Assembly: GCA_963742105.1 (NCBI GenBank)
Contig: CAVUKN010000004.1
Location: forward strand, 1-64,000
Source: Gp6-AA40 sp963742105
Lineage (GTDB): Bacteria; Acidobacteriota; Vicinamibacteria; Vicinamibacterales; UBA2999
DNA: 64,000 bases
Reading direction: 5' to 3'
Below are positions 25,293-33,697 of this stretch, in pieces. Position numbers and translations under genes: made by a program. The stretch's first letter is position 1. Each line of letters starts with the position of its first letter. A model generated the notes under the pieces. It saw nothing but the letters and a program-made list of their open reading frames with translations, was not told where the DNA came from and made no database searches.

Positions 25293-27914
25293 ATGATCCC
25301 GGCCCGGTCCCATTCCGATTCCCGCGACGACTCGGGGCCGCTCGAGCGCAGTCGCACAGGCCGGACGGACCCGGCACACGACCTGGCGCTGCAGTCGGTG
25401 CTGGACCGGTTCAGTGGAGGGATGGCCGAACGTCCGGATGTCCCGGACGGATGGGTGACCGCGATGCGGCGCCTGCCGGCTCGTCCTCCGCAATTCGCGG
25501 CATTTCCACAGCAAATCGACGAGCGGCTTCGCGACGTGCTGGGCGGGCGCGGGATCGCCGAGGTCTACACGCACCAGGCGGCCGCCATCGAACACGTGCT
25601 CGCCGGCCGCAACGTCGTGGTCACAACGCCCACCGCGTCCGGCAAGACGCTGTGCTACAACGCGCCCGTCCTCAGTGCGACGCTTCGAGATCCGTCCACG
25701 CGAGCACTGTACCTCTTTCCGACCAAGGCGCTGGCCCAGGATCAGTTGGCCGAGCTGCACGACCTGTCGGACGCGCTGGCCCGTCGAACCGACGCCGAGA
25801 TCGGGGTCTTCACGTACGACGGCGATACACCGCAGGATGCACGTCGCGCGATCCGCGGGCGCGCGCACATCGTGCTCAGCAATCCGGACATGCTGCATTC
25901 GGGCATCCTGCCGCACCATCCGCGTTGGGCGAAGCTGTTCGAAAATCTCCGGTTTGTGGTGATCGACGAGCTCCACGCCTATCGCGGCGTCTTCGGCAGC
26001 CACCTCACCAATGTGCTGCGGCGGTTGCAGCGGATCTGCCGCTACTACGGGTCCACCCCGACGTTCATCTGCTCGTCGGCGACGATTGCGAACCCGCGTG
26101 AGCTGGCCGAGGCGCTGGTCGAACAACCATTCGAGCTCGTATCCGAGAGCGGAGCACCGCGCGGGGAAAAGTTCTTCCTGTTCGTCAATCCGCCGGTCGT
26201 CAACCAGCAGCTCGGGATCCGTCGGTCGTACCTGGCTGAAACACGTCGAGTCGCCTCTGAATTCCTGAAACGGCAGCTGCAGCTGATCGTGTTCGCGCAG
26301 AGCCGACTCACTACCGAGATCCTGACGACGTACCTCAAGGACGACTTCGACGGGCCGCCCGGGTCGAACGAACGGATCCGGGGATATCGCGGCGGCTATT
26401 TGCCGCAGCGGCGGCGGGAGATCGAAAAGGGTTTGCGCGAGGGCACCGTGCGCGCCGTTGTTTCCACGAACGCGTTGGAACTGGGAATCGACATCGGTGC
26501 TCTCGACGTCTGCGTCATGGCCGGATACCCGGGAACGATCGCGGCCACCTGGCAGCGCGCGGGCCGCGCCGGCCGGCGCACCAGCCGGTCAGCGGCTGTT
26601 CTCGTCGCGAGCAGCGCGCCGCTCGATCAATTCGTCGTCCGCAATCCGTCGTATTTCTTCGATGCGCCGCCCGAGCATGCACTGATCAACCCGGACAACC
26701 TGCAGATACTCGTTGACCACGTGAAATGCGCGGCCTTCGAGCTGCCGTTCACGACCGGCGAGCAGTACGGGCGCCATGACGTGCAGGAGGTCCTCGCTGT
26801 TCTCGCCGAGAGCGGGCTGGTGCATCGTGTGGACGACGGTGACGGAGAGAGCACGTGGCAATGGACGAGTGAATCGTACCCGGCCGATGCTGTCAGCCTG
26901 CGCTCGATCTCGTCGGACAATTTCGTGGTCGTCGATGTCACGCGCGGGGCGGACGTCATCGGTGAGACGAGCTTCACCAGCGGCCCTTCCACGTTGCACG
27001 AAAAAGCCATCTACCTGCTGGAAGGAGGCCTGTTCCAGGTAGAGAAGCTGGATTTCGACGGTCGCAAGGCGTACGTCCGCGAGATTGACTGCGACTACTA
27101 CACGGATGCCATTACGTACACCAAGGTGACGGTGCTGGAGACGTTCGCGACAGGCGGGACCGCTTCCACCTTCGCTGAAGCGACGTTGGACGATGCGCGG
27201 ATCCCGCCCTACACCGATGATCGCAGCCCGTGTTCCGCCACCGATTCACTGGCGGCCCCGGCACTTCGCTCGCACGGCGAGGTGCACGTCGCCTCGCGCG
27301 TGGTCGGCTTCAAGAAGATCAAGTTCTACACGAACGAGAACGTCGGTTCCGGCGAGCTCGACCTGCCCGAGCAGCAGATGCACACGACGGCTTACTGGCT
27401 GACCTTGCCGCGTACGGTCATGGAGGCGTTGCCGTTCGCCTCTGACGATCGTCGTGACGGTGTGGTCGGCTTGTCGTTCGCGATGCGCCAGGTCGCCCAG
27501 CTCCTGTTGATGTGCGATCGCCAGGACATCGGCATCTCCATCGGCAGCGGCGAACAGGGTGACGAGCCCGATCTCACCAGGCCAGGCGCGCGGTTCGACG
27601 CCGCCTATGGTGCTCCGGCCAGGTTGTCGGACGAACCGCGGATCTTCATTTACGACAACTATCCGGGAGGCATCGGTTTCAGCGAGCCGTTGTTCCGCAT
27701 GCACGACGACCTGCTGTCGCGTACCCGCGAGCTGATAGCGGGGTGCGGCTGTCAGCACGGGTGTCCGACATGCGTCGGCCCGATCGGCAATACCGGTCCG
27801 TTGGCCAAGCCGGCCGCCCTGCGCATCCTGGAACTCGCCATTGATGCGACAGCTGGAGCCGATGCTGCCATGGCACGGTCGGCAAGCCGCACTGAAGACG
27901 AGGTCCCGTTCTGA
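25293..27914 (+). CDS. mrfA: DEAD/DEAH-box helicase with DUF1998 zinc-binding tail, MrfA-like
   Basis: An 873-residue superfamily 2 helicase. Walker A is TPTASGKT (112-119), motif II reads DELH (in FVVIDELHAYRG), motif III is SSAT, and motif VI is QRAGRAGRR. The C-terminal part carries the DUF1998 domain, with four cysteines in CGCQHGCPTC and YDNYPGGIGFSEPLF before it. This order matches Bacillus subtilis MrfA (YprA), the helicase of a two-gene pathway for mitomycin-type DNA damage. The next gene is the matching exonuclease with a one-base overlap, which is the main reason for the call. An upstream ATG at 25197 was not used because homology begins after 25293. Confidence 0.87.
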   Translation: MIPARSHSDSRDDSGPLERSRTGRTDPAHDLALQSVLDRFSGGMAERPDVPDGWVTAMRRLPARPPQFAAFPQQIDERLRDVLGGRGIAEVYTHQAAAIEHVLAGRNVVVTTPTASGKTLCYNAPVLSATLRDPSTRALYLFPTKALAQDQLAELHDLSDALARRTDAEIGVFTYDGDTPQDARRAIRGRAHIVLSNPDMLHSGILPHHPRWAKLFENLRFVVIDELHAYRGVFGSHLTNVLRRLQRICRYYGSTPTFICSSATIANPRELAEALVEQPFELVSESGAPRGEKFFLFVNPPVVNQQLGIRRSYLAETRRVASEFLKRQLQLIVFAQSRLTTEILTTYLKDDFDGPPGSNERIRGYRGGYLPQRRREIEKGLREGTVRAVVSTNALELGIDIGALDVCVMAGYPGTIAATWQRAGRAGRRTSRSAAVLVASSAPLDQFVVRNPSYFFDAPPEHALINPDNLQILVDHVKCAAFELPFTTGEQYGRHDVQEVLAVLAESGLVHRVDDGDGESTWQWTSESYPADAVSLRSISSDNFVVVDVTRGADVIGETSFTSGPSTLHEKAIYLLEGGLFQVEKLDFDGRKAYVREIDCDYYTDAITYTKVTVLETFATGGTASTFAEATLDDARIPPYTDDRSPCSATDSLAAPALRSHGEVHVASRVVGFKKIKFYTNENVGSGELDLPEQQMHTTAYWLTLPRTVMEALPFASDDRRDGVVGLSFAMRQVAQLLLMCDRQDIGISIGSGEQGDEPDLTRPGARFDAAYGAPARLSDEPRIFIYDNYPGGIGFSEPLFRMHDDLLSRTRELIAGCGCQHGCPTCVGPIGNTGPLAKPAALRILELAIDATAGADAAMARSASRTEDEVPF

Positions 27915-29254
27915 TGCGGTCGCTTGCTGAGCGCCTGCGCGGCATCGTCAGGCCCGTGCCCTCGTCGCACGATCACCACGTTACCGAATCTGACGGCGCC
28001 GCGACACGGCCGACCTACGCCAGCGACTCCGGTTCTGACAGCCCGTATCAGGCCGTTGCGGAAGTGCTCGGAGGTGAGTGGTGCGACGAAACGGGGCATC
28101 CATTTCTGGTCGTCGATCGCACGTACTCTCCCGGGTACCGTCACGGTCGGGTGGCGATTGCCGATGCCGCACCGCCGAGGGAAGGATGGGGATGCCTGAA
28201 CTTCCTGATGCGGGCCAACTCGGATACCAGGGACGGCAGTGCCGGGAGTGATCGCACCGACCCGCAGCGGTGCCTGTTCCTCGATCTCGAGACAACCGGA
28301 CTGGCCGGTGGCGCCGGAACCTATGCGTTCCTGGTGGGCCTGGCCTGGTTCGACGGCTGCACGTTCCGCGTCCGCCAGTTTTTCCTGGCCAGCTACGCGG
28401 CGGAACGGGCACTGCTGCAGGCCGTTCGAGACGTCGCACAGCGGAATGGCATCGTGGTGACCTACAACGGTAAGTCGTTCGATCTGCCGGTGCTCGAGAC
28501 GCGCTACGTCATGAACCGGATGGAGACGCCGTTTACCGCAATGCCGCACGTGGACATGCTGCATCCGGCGCGGCGGCTGTGGCGGGGTTCAGGCCAGGAC
28601 GAGAGCGACAGCTGCCGCTTGTCCGTTCTGGAACGGACGATCTGCGGGCACCAACGTGAAGGCGACGTGCCTGGATTCGAAATCCCCGCCCGCTACTTCC
28701 ACTTCGTGAGGACGGGCGCTGTGCGCCAGCTGGAACCTGTCCTGGAACACAACCGGCTCGACCTGTTGTCGCTGGCGCTGCTCACGGCTCGCGCGACCCA
28801 ACTGATCGACGAAGGCCCGGTCGCTCCTCGCATCGCGCGAGAAGCCCTCGGGCTTGGGCAGCTCTATGAACGAGCTGGCTTGACGGGTGAAGCGAAGGCC
28901 TCGTTCGCTCGAGCGGCAGTATTACCGTGCGAGGACGTCGTCACGCGGGCCGAGGCGCTGCGTGCGCTGGCGATTGCGTGTCGGCGGGCACGAGAGTATT
29001 CCCAGGCGGCTGAGGCGTGGCAAGCCATCCTGGATCTGCGCGGCTCTCCCGCGTCTGTGGTGAGGGAAGCCAGTGAATCGCTGGCGGTCCATCATGAGCA
29101 CCGCCTGCGTGACCCGCTCTCGGCGAAGACGTTCGCCCTGAAATCACTTCGGCTGCCGGCGACGCCGACGCGCCGTGAGGCAATCCAGCATCGTCTGGCG
29201 CGGCTGGATCGCAAGCTGGGCAGTCGCGCCCCCGGCGTGGCCGCGCTGTTCTGA
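27914..29254 (+). CDS. mrfB: Ribonuclease-H-like exonuclease, MrfB-like (YprB)
   Basis: A 446-residue protein. The DEDD-type exonuclease motif FLDLETTGL supplies Asp124 and Glu126. VTYNGKSFDLPVLETRY supplies the second acidic site, and NRLDLLSLALL the last. The C-terminal 150 residues are helical and TPR-like (ALGLGQLYERAGLTGEAKASFARAA). It is the expected partner of the helicase, as B. subtilis MrfB (YprB) is of MrfA in nucleotide-excision-independent removal of mitomycin adducts. The start is in the TGATG overlap with mrfA. It is convergent with the L31 gene. Confidence 0.87.
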   Translation: MRSLAERLRGIVRPVPSSHDHHVTESDGAATRPTYASDSGSDSPYQAVAEVLGGEWCDETGHPFLVVDRTYSPGYRHGRVAIADAAPPREGWGCLNFLMRANSDTRDGSAGSDRTDPQRCLFLDLETTGLAGGAGTYAFLVGLAWFDGCTFRVRQFFLASYAAERALLQAVRDVAQRNGIVVTYNGKSFDLPVLETRYVMNRMETPFTAMPHVDMLHPARRLWRGSGQDESDSCRLSVLERTICGHQREGDVPGFEIPARYFHFVRTGAVRQLEPVLEHNRLDLLSLALLTARATQLIDEGPVAPRIAREALGLGQLYERAGLTGEAKASFARAAVLPCEDVVTRAEALRALAIACRRAREYSQAAEAWQAILDLRGSPASVVREASESLAVHHEHRLRDPLSAKTFALKSLRLPATPTRREAIQHRLARLDRKLGSRAPGVAALF

Positions 29255-29261
29255 CTACGCC

Positions 29262-29301
29262 GGAAAAAGAGAGGGTTCGCCGGTTCCGCGCGGACCCGGC
29301 C
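29262..29301. terminator. Bidirectional terminator-like hairpin
   Basis: GCCGGTTCCGCGCGGACCCGGC (split: GCCGGTTCC / GGACCCGGC) forms an imperfect GC-rich stem. On the minus strand it is followed at some distance by CTCTCTTTTT. It lies between the convergent mrfB and rpmE genes and takes the place of the word array seen at other convergent boundaries. Confidence 0.45.
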
Positions 29302-29304
29302 CCT

Positions 29305-29589
29305 TTACGCGCTGGCGGCGGTCTTCTTTTTCGTCGCCGGAGCCTTGGCCGCTTTCACCGCCTTTGCGGCAGTCTTCCGTTGTTCCGCGGTCTGCGCGCC
29401 GAACTTCTTCGTGAACCGTTCCACGCGCCCCTCGGTGTCGATCAGCTTCTGGCGTCCCGTGAAGAACGGATGGCAGGCCGAGCAGATTTCGAGGTGCAGC
29501 TCAGGCTTGGTCGACCGGGTCTTGAACGTGTTGCCACACGCGCAGCGGACCTCGACCTCCTTGTAGTTCGGGTGAATGCCTTCCTTCAC
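29305..29589 (-). CDS. rpmE: 50S ribosomal protein L31
   Basis: A 94-residue type-A L31. The start MKEGIHPNYKEVEVRC is diagnostic, and the zinc ligands are Cys16, Cys18, Cys36 and Cys39. GTG 29589 has AAGGAGG directly upstream and is preferred to the GTG 15 bases earlier. After about residue 70 the protein carries an Ala/Lys-rich tail (KAAKAPATKKKTAASA) longer than the usual family end; such basic tails often contact rRNA. Confidence 0.95.
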   Translation of the reverse strand: MKEGIHPNYKEVEVRCACGNTFKTRSTKPELHLEICSACHPFFTGRQKLIDTEGRVERFTKKFGAQTAEQRKTAAKAVKAAKAPATKKKTAASA

Positions 29590-29660
29590 AGCAACCTCCT
29601 TCACGCCTATTCCGCCGCAGCGCTCTAGGAGCGAAGGTCGGAGGATCAGGGAAAAGGGAA

Positions 29661-31673
29661 TTATAGCAGACAGGGCTTCAGCACCGTCGGGTGCTGCTGC
29701 TGGCGGAACCGCTCACCGCTGCCGGTGAATTCTGCGGCGACCATGGCGCCGAGCTCACGCATATCCTCCGAGCCGAAATTCGCTGGCCGGAACGTCCGCG
29801 AGACGTTGACCGTCCAGTGCACCATCTTCTGGCCCGGTGGCAGTTCCAGCCCGACGGTGATCGACTCCGGCGAGCGAAGCGATACGTCGGCCACTGGCCC
29901 GCAAGGGGTCGAAACCGTCACCTCGACAGGCCGCTGGGCCAGGTCAGGGTGCTGGACTGCGAGACGCATCACCAGGTAGTGGTCGGTGACGGGCCAATAG
30001 AAATCGGCCCTGCCGCGGGTCCAGGTGAACTCGCCGTTCTGCCCTGTCTCAGGGCCATAGGCTCCGGTCACCAGCGGACGCCGGATCGCGATCGCCCGTG
30101 CCGGCACCGACAGGTCCTCTCGTGCAAGCACGATGTGTGCGGCGGCGTAGGCCACGGAGAGTCCCGCCGCGGCGACGCAGATCGCGACCCCATGCCGGTG
30201 GATCGCCGGCACGTCCGCATCGGTGATGGCGACGGTCAGCCAGGCGACGAGCAGCATGAACCAGAGCAGGACGAGCGGACTCTGGGTCGGCATGCCGACC
30301 AGCGAGCAGACGCCGAGGCCCACGAGGAGGCCGCGAACCACAGTCGCCGTGAACACCTGCCGCGGCGCCGCCCTTCCCGTGAAGACCTTCCAGGCCAGCA
30401 GCCCAGACCAGGCGAACAGCATCGTTCCGCCGAGCACCCCGAGTTCCGCGAGCTGGTGCCGCCACCAGTTCTGAGCGTTGTCGAACGGCATCGTCTGGCC
30501 GATGAACACGCGGTAGTCGGGGACGAAGACGTTGTAGGCGCTCAGTCCGATGCCAGCGAGCGGGTGATCGCGAATCATCATCAACGCGGCGGTCCCGTAT
30601 CCGCCTCGCGTCCACAGTTCACGAAGGCTGCTGGCGGCTCCCTGGGGCAGCTCGAACAGGCGCGCGAGCGGGCCGATCGCGCGCCCGGCAAACAGCCCGA
30701 CGGCGGCCAGCACCGCCACAGCGGCGGCCGTGATCGGCAGCACGCGTCGCGTCATCCGCCGCGACGTCGACCATGTTGCCAGGGCGATCGCGATCGTCCC
30801 GGCAACGCCCGCCAGCAGCGCCGTCCGCGACCCGGACATCCACATGCCGATGACGTTCACGATCAGGATGAGCGTGGCAACGGTCGTCGCCTGTTTCCGG
30901 CGAGTTGCCCGCATGGCGACGAAGGCCATTGGCCCGGCCAGGATCGCGCACATGCCGTAGGCGTTCGCGTCCAGCAATGTTCCGGTGGCGCGCCGCTGGG
31001 CGATCCAGTTCGCTGTGCTGAGGAACGAGAGATCGACGGCGCCTTGATACACGGCGACGACGCTGGCGAGCGTCGCCCCGATCCAGAGACCGTGCACCAC
31101 GGGCGGCGTCTGTTCCGGCTGGCGGCGGAAAAGCGCACAGAGCAGATCGAGCCAGAGCAGCGCCAGCAACTGGGTGAGCGCGACGTGCAGCGTCCACCCG
31201 ATGGCCTGGGGAGCTGTGACCTGTCCGTAGTACGACACCAGCTTGCCCGCGTCGAACAGCCCGTCGAACGAGAAGCCGGCCTCGCGGCCCACGATCACCG
31301 GCCACGCAAGACAGACAGTGAGCGCCCATCCACCGACGAGCGGCTTCCAACCGTCAGGGATGGCCCACTTCGACCAGGAGATCGTCCGCAGCAGCGCGCC
31401 GGTGAGACCGGCAATCCACACGAGCTCGACGACCGGCCCTTCGCGGCCGGCAACGGCGAGCAACGCCGCCGGTGCCAGCGGCGCGATGATCAGCCATATC
31501 GTGTGACTGCGCTGGCCCGCCATTCGTCCCGACAGCCAGCCGAAGATCAGCGAAAAGGATGTCAGTGCGCGCAGCAGCCACGTCATGTCCGGGTGCAACG
31601 CCATCTGCAGCGCGATGATGAGGAGGATCGAGAGCGCTACGGCTGCCTTGGACAGGCGGTCGAGTGTGGTCAC
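29661..31673 (-). CDS. O-antigen ligase family membrane protein
   Basis: About 670 residues. Many hydrophobic segments run over the first 480 residues; the core includes GTLLDANAYGMCAILAG, MWMSGSRTALLAG and the ligase-loop region with DHPLAGIGLSAYNVFVPDYR, the family's conserved Wzy/WaaL feature. The last 190 residues are a soluble extracytoplasmic domain containing YWPVTDHYLVMRLAV. Members polymerise or ligate lipid-linked sugar chains in the periplasm. GTG 31673 is preferred since it begins 13 bases after the upstream stop. It forms an operon with the GT39 gene. Confidence 0.8.
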   Translation of the reverse strand: MTTLDRLSKAAVALSILLIIALQMALHPDMTWLLRALTSFSLIFGWLSGRMAGQRSHTIWLIIAPLAPAALLAVAGREGPVVELVWIAGLTGALLRTISWSKWAIPDGWKPLVGGWALTVCLAWPVIVGREAGFSFDGLFDAGKLVSYYGQVTAPQAIGWTLHVALTQLLALLWLDLLCALFRRQPEQTPPVVHGLWIGATLASVVAVYQGAVDLSFLSTANWIAQRRATGTLLDANAYGMCAILAGPMAFVAMRATRRKQATTVATLILIVNVIGMWMSGSRTALLAGVAGTIAIALATWSTSRRMTRRVLPITAAAVAVLAAVGLFAGRAIGPLARLFELPQGAASSLRELWTRGGYGTAALMMIRDHPLAGIGLSAYNVFVPDYRVFIGQTMPFDNAQNWWRHQLAELGVLGGTMLFAWSGLLAWKVFTGRAAPRQVFTATVVRGLLVGLGVCSLVGMPTQSPLVLLWFMLLVAWLTVAITDADVPAIHRHGVAICVAAAGLSVAYAAAHIVLAREDLSVPARAIAIRRPLVTGAYGPETGQNGEFTWTRGRADFYWPVTDHYLVMRLAVQHPDLAQRPVEVTVSTPCGPVADVSLRSPESITVGLELPPGQKMVHWTVNVSRTFRPANFGSEDMRELGAMVAAEFTGSGERFRQQQHPTVLKPCLL

Positions 31674-31686
31674 GAATGACTGAATG

Positions 31687-33657
31687 TTATCTCGCGAGCG
31701 GGTAGATGCGGACGTTGCCGAGGGGCAGTTCGACCTCCGGCCCTCGGGAAAGTTCATCCAGCACGCCGCGTCCAGCGAACTGCTTGCGGAACACGTCCTC
31801 TTCCCAGTCTTCGACGATCAGGTACGGGCGGTAGCCGAGCCGATCCAGCGCCGCGACTACTGCTTCGAAACGATCCGGCGGCACCCCTCCATACCGGATC
31901 GTGGTGCGATCCGAGTAGTAGCGGATGCTTCCGCTGTGCTGCTCGCAGAAGATGACCGCGTTCGCAGGCAGGTGATCGGCGACATAGCGTCCCGTGATGG
32001 CGTACTTCTGTTCGCCGCCCGTGTCGAAGGTCGCGCGTGCCGCTGCATAGCCGATGGTGCGGTGTGCGACAACCAGGAGCAGCGTCACCGTGATCAGCGC
32101 CCGCATCTGTTTGGGCAGCCAGCGCGACGCTGCGATGACCGTGCCGGCGGTGAGCGCCAGCAGCGCCGGATACGCCGGCAGCAGGAAACGCAAGTACCAC
32201 CAGACGTCGAACGGGAAGTAGAGCAGGTAGCAGCAGAGCACGGCACCGGTGAACACGAGCAAGGCAGCCGCCGCCGTCCGGCGGCGAAGCAGGATTGGCG
32301 CGATCACGGCAGCGAGCACGATCGGCGTCTGGGACTCGAGCAGCCACCGTGAATAGCGCGACAGGTTGGGGACGATGTTGGTCGCAGAGTACAGGGCGGC
32401 GAGCGAACCATAGCCGGAGTTGAGCGGAGACCCGTACCAGTACGTGTAGAGCACCGCGATGAAGCCCGCTGCCGGGACGACGCCCAGCGCGAAGGTCAAC
32501 GCGCTGCGCCATCGCTGGGCGCTGTGCCACATCACGATCGCTGCGGGTACCGCCGCGACCGGGGCAAGGTTGGCGCGGATCAGAATTGCCATGCCCGCCG
32601 CAGCGCCGCTGGCGAGAGCCAACCAGGTGCTCGTGGTCGGCGCGCCGGGCCTGCGGCGCGAGGCCCGGCCTACGGTCGTGTGTTGTGAGGCATCGCGGTC
32701 CGTGGTTCGCGAGTCCGGAGGGACATTGGTGCTTCGCGAAACGCGGCCCGCATCGGCCGTGACCGCGTGTGGCAATCGCGGGTCGATGCCGATGCGGAGC
32801 GCTGCGGCGAGGGACAGCGCCCAGAACGCTGACGCCGGGATGTCACTCATCGGCGAACTCGTCAGCTGGAACAGAAATGCCGGACTCGAGGCGAGCAGCA
32901 GTGCGGCGGCCACACCCGTCCAGCGGTCGCTCAACTGGCGTGCGACCAGGTAAGTGGCCCAGACGGCGACCGCGGCGAGCAGAGGCACGACCGCGAACAC
33001 AGCGTCGCGGCCGCCGATGACCTCGGCGATCGCCATCAGCATCGGAAGTCCCGGCGACGTGACCGGCACGATCGCCGCCTCCGCCGGCGCCGGTCGATAC
33101 GCGAGCGGGGCCATGACTTCCCGCGGAACCAGCGAGGCGAGTTCCGTCATCAGCGGCTGCGGCTGTCGAAGCGTACCGGTTGCCCACAGGTGTGCCTGAC
33201 TCACATACCCGAACGCATCGGATCCGGCGGCGACGAACGCCGTGTGTCGAATCGACGTCGCAATGAGCGCCGCCGCAATGGCGAGGACGAGCAGGGGCGG
33301 AACGCAGTGGGGAAGTCGAGCCAGCCACTCGGTCGCGACGGTCCATCGCTTCCAGATGGCTGCGCCAGTGGCGCGGAGCTGCTCTCCCATCCAGCGCACG
33401 TCCGTGACGACCAGCGCTCGACGGCGCCCGGCCTGCCCGAGCGCGAAGGCGCACGACATGGCCACCATTGCCACGATTGCCGGGTTGCGCGGGTTACGCG
33501 ACGAGACGAGAGGAAGGGCAATACCGCCGGTGACGAGAATCACCAGCGACCAGACGGCCGATGCGGCGGCGATGATGACCGACGCGCGCCGCCAGGCCAA
33601 TTGTGAATCGTGAATCGTGAGTCGTGAATGTTCGGGCGTCTTCGTTGCCTTCACCAT
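31687..33657 (-). CDS. GT39-like (dolichyl-phosphate-mannose mannosyltransferase type) membrane glycosyltransferase
   Basis: A 656-residue polytopic protein. An early loop has GSDAFGYVSQAHLWATG, the acidic first-loop signature of GT-C enzymes, and a mid-protein segment reads SPMSDIPASAFWALSLA. Hydrophobic helices continue to about residue 560, and a soluble tail follows (VADHLPANAVIFCEQHSGS). It probably moves a sugar from a lipid carrier outside the membrane. The first 20 codons fall inside a repeat array (CGATTCA words), so the true start may be a later codon, for example the TTG near 33600. It is first in a two-gene unit with the ligase. Confidence 0.78.
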   Translation of the reverse strand: MVKATKTPEHSRLTIHDSQLAWRRASVIIAAASAVWSLVILVTGGIALPLVSSRNPRNPAIVAMVAMSCAFALGQAGRRRALVVTDVRWMGEQLRATGAAIWKRWTVATEWLARLPHCVPPLLVLAIAAALIATSIRHTAFVAAGSDAFGYVSQAHLWATGTLRQPQPLMTELASLVPREVMAPLAYRPAPAEAAIVPVTSPGLPMLMAIAEVIGGRDAVFAVVPLLAAVAVWATYLVARQLSDRWTGVAAALLLASSPAFLFQLTSSPMSDIPASAFWALSLAAALRIGIDPRLPHAVTADAGRVSRSTNVPPDSRTTDRDASQHTTVGRASRRRPGAPTTSTWLALASGAAAGMAILIRANLAPVAAVPAAIVMWHSAQRWRSALTFALGVVPAAGFIAVLYTYWYGSPLNSGYGSLAALYSATNIVPNLSRYSRWLLESQTPIVLAAVIAPILLRRRTAAAALLVFTGAVLCCYLLYFPFDVWWYLRFLLPAYPALLALTAGTVIAASRWLPKQMRALITVTLLLVVAHRTIGYAAARATFDTGGEQKYAITGRYVADHLPANAVIFCEQHSGSIRYYSDRTTIRYGGVPPDRFEAVVAALDRLGYRPYLIVEDWEEDVFRKQFAGRGVLDELSRGPEVELPLGNVRIYPLAR

Positions 33658-33697
33658 TCACGATTCATGACTCACGATTCACGATTCACGATTCCTA
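33600..33697. repeat. Heptanucleotide palindromic array, CGATTCA family (D1)
   Basis: GTGAATC words (33600-33630) face ACGATTC words (33657-33695). The array covers the predicted first 20 codons of the GT39 gene and ends at the rho stop codon, so it intrudes on a coding region at one end. Confidence 0.78.

Noticed and set aside
29691..31679. Long plus-strand frame antisense to the O-antigen ligase gene
   Set aside because: Same effect of GC-rich third positions; the minus-strand protein has clear membrane and ligase features.
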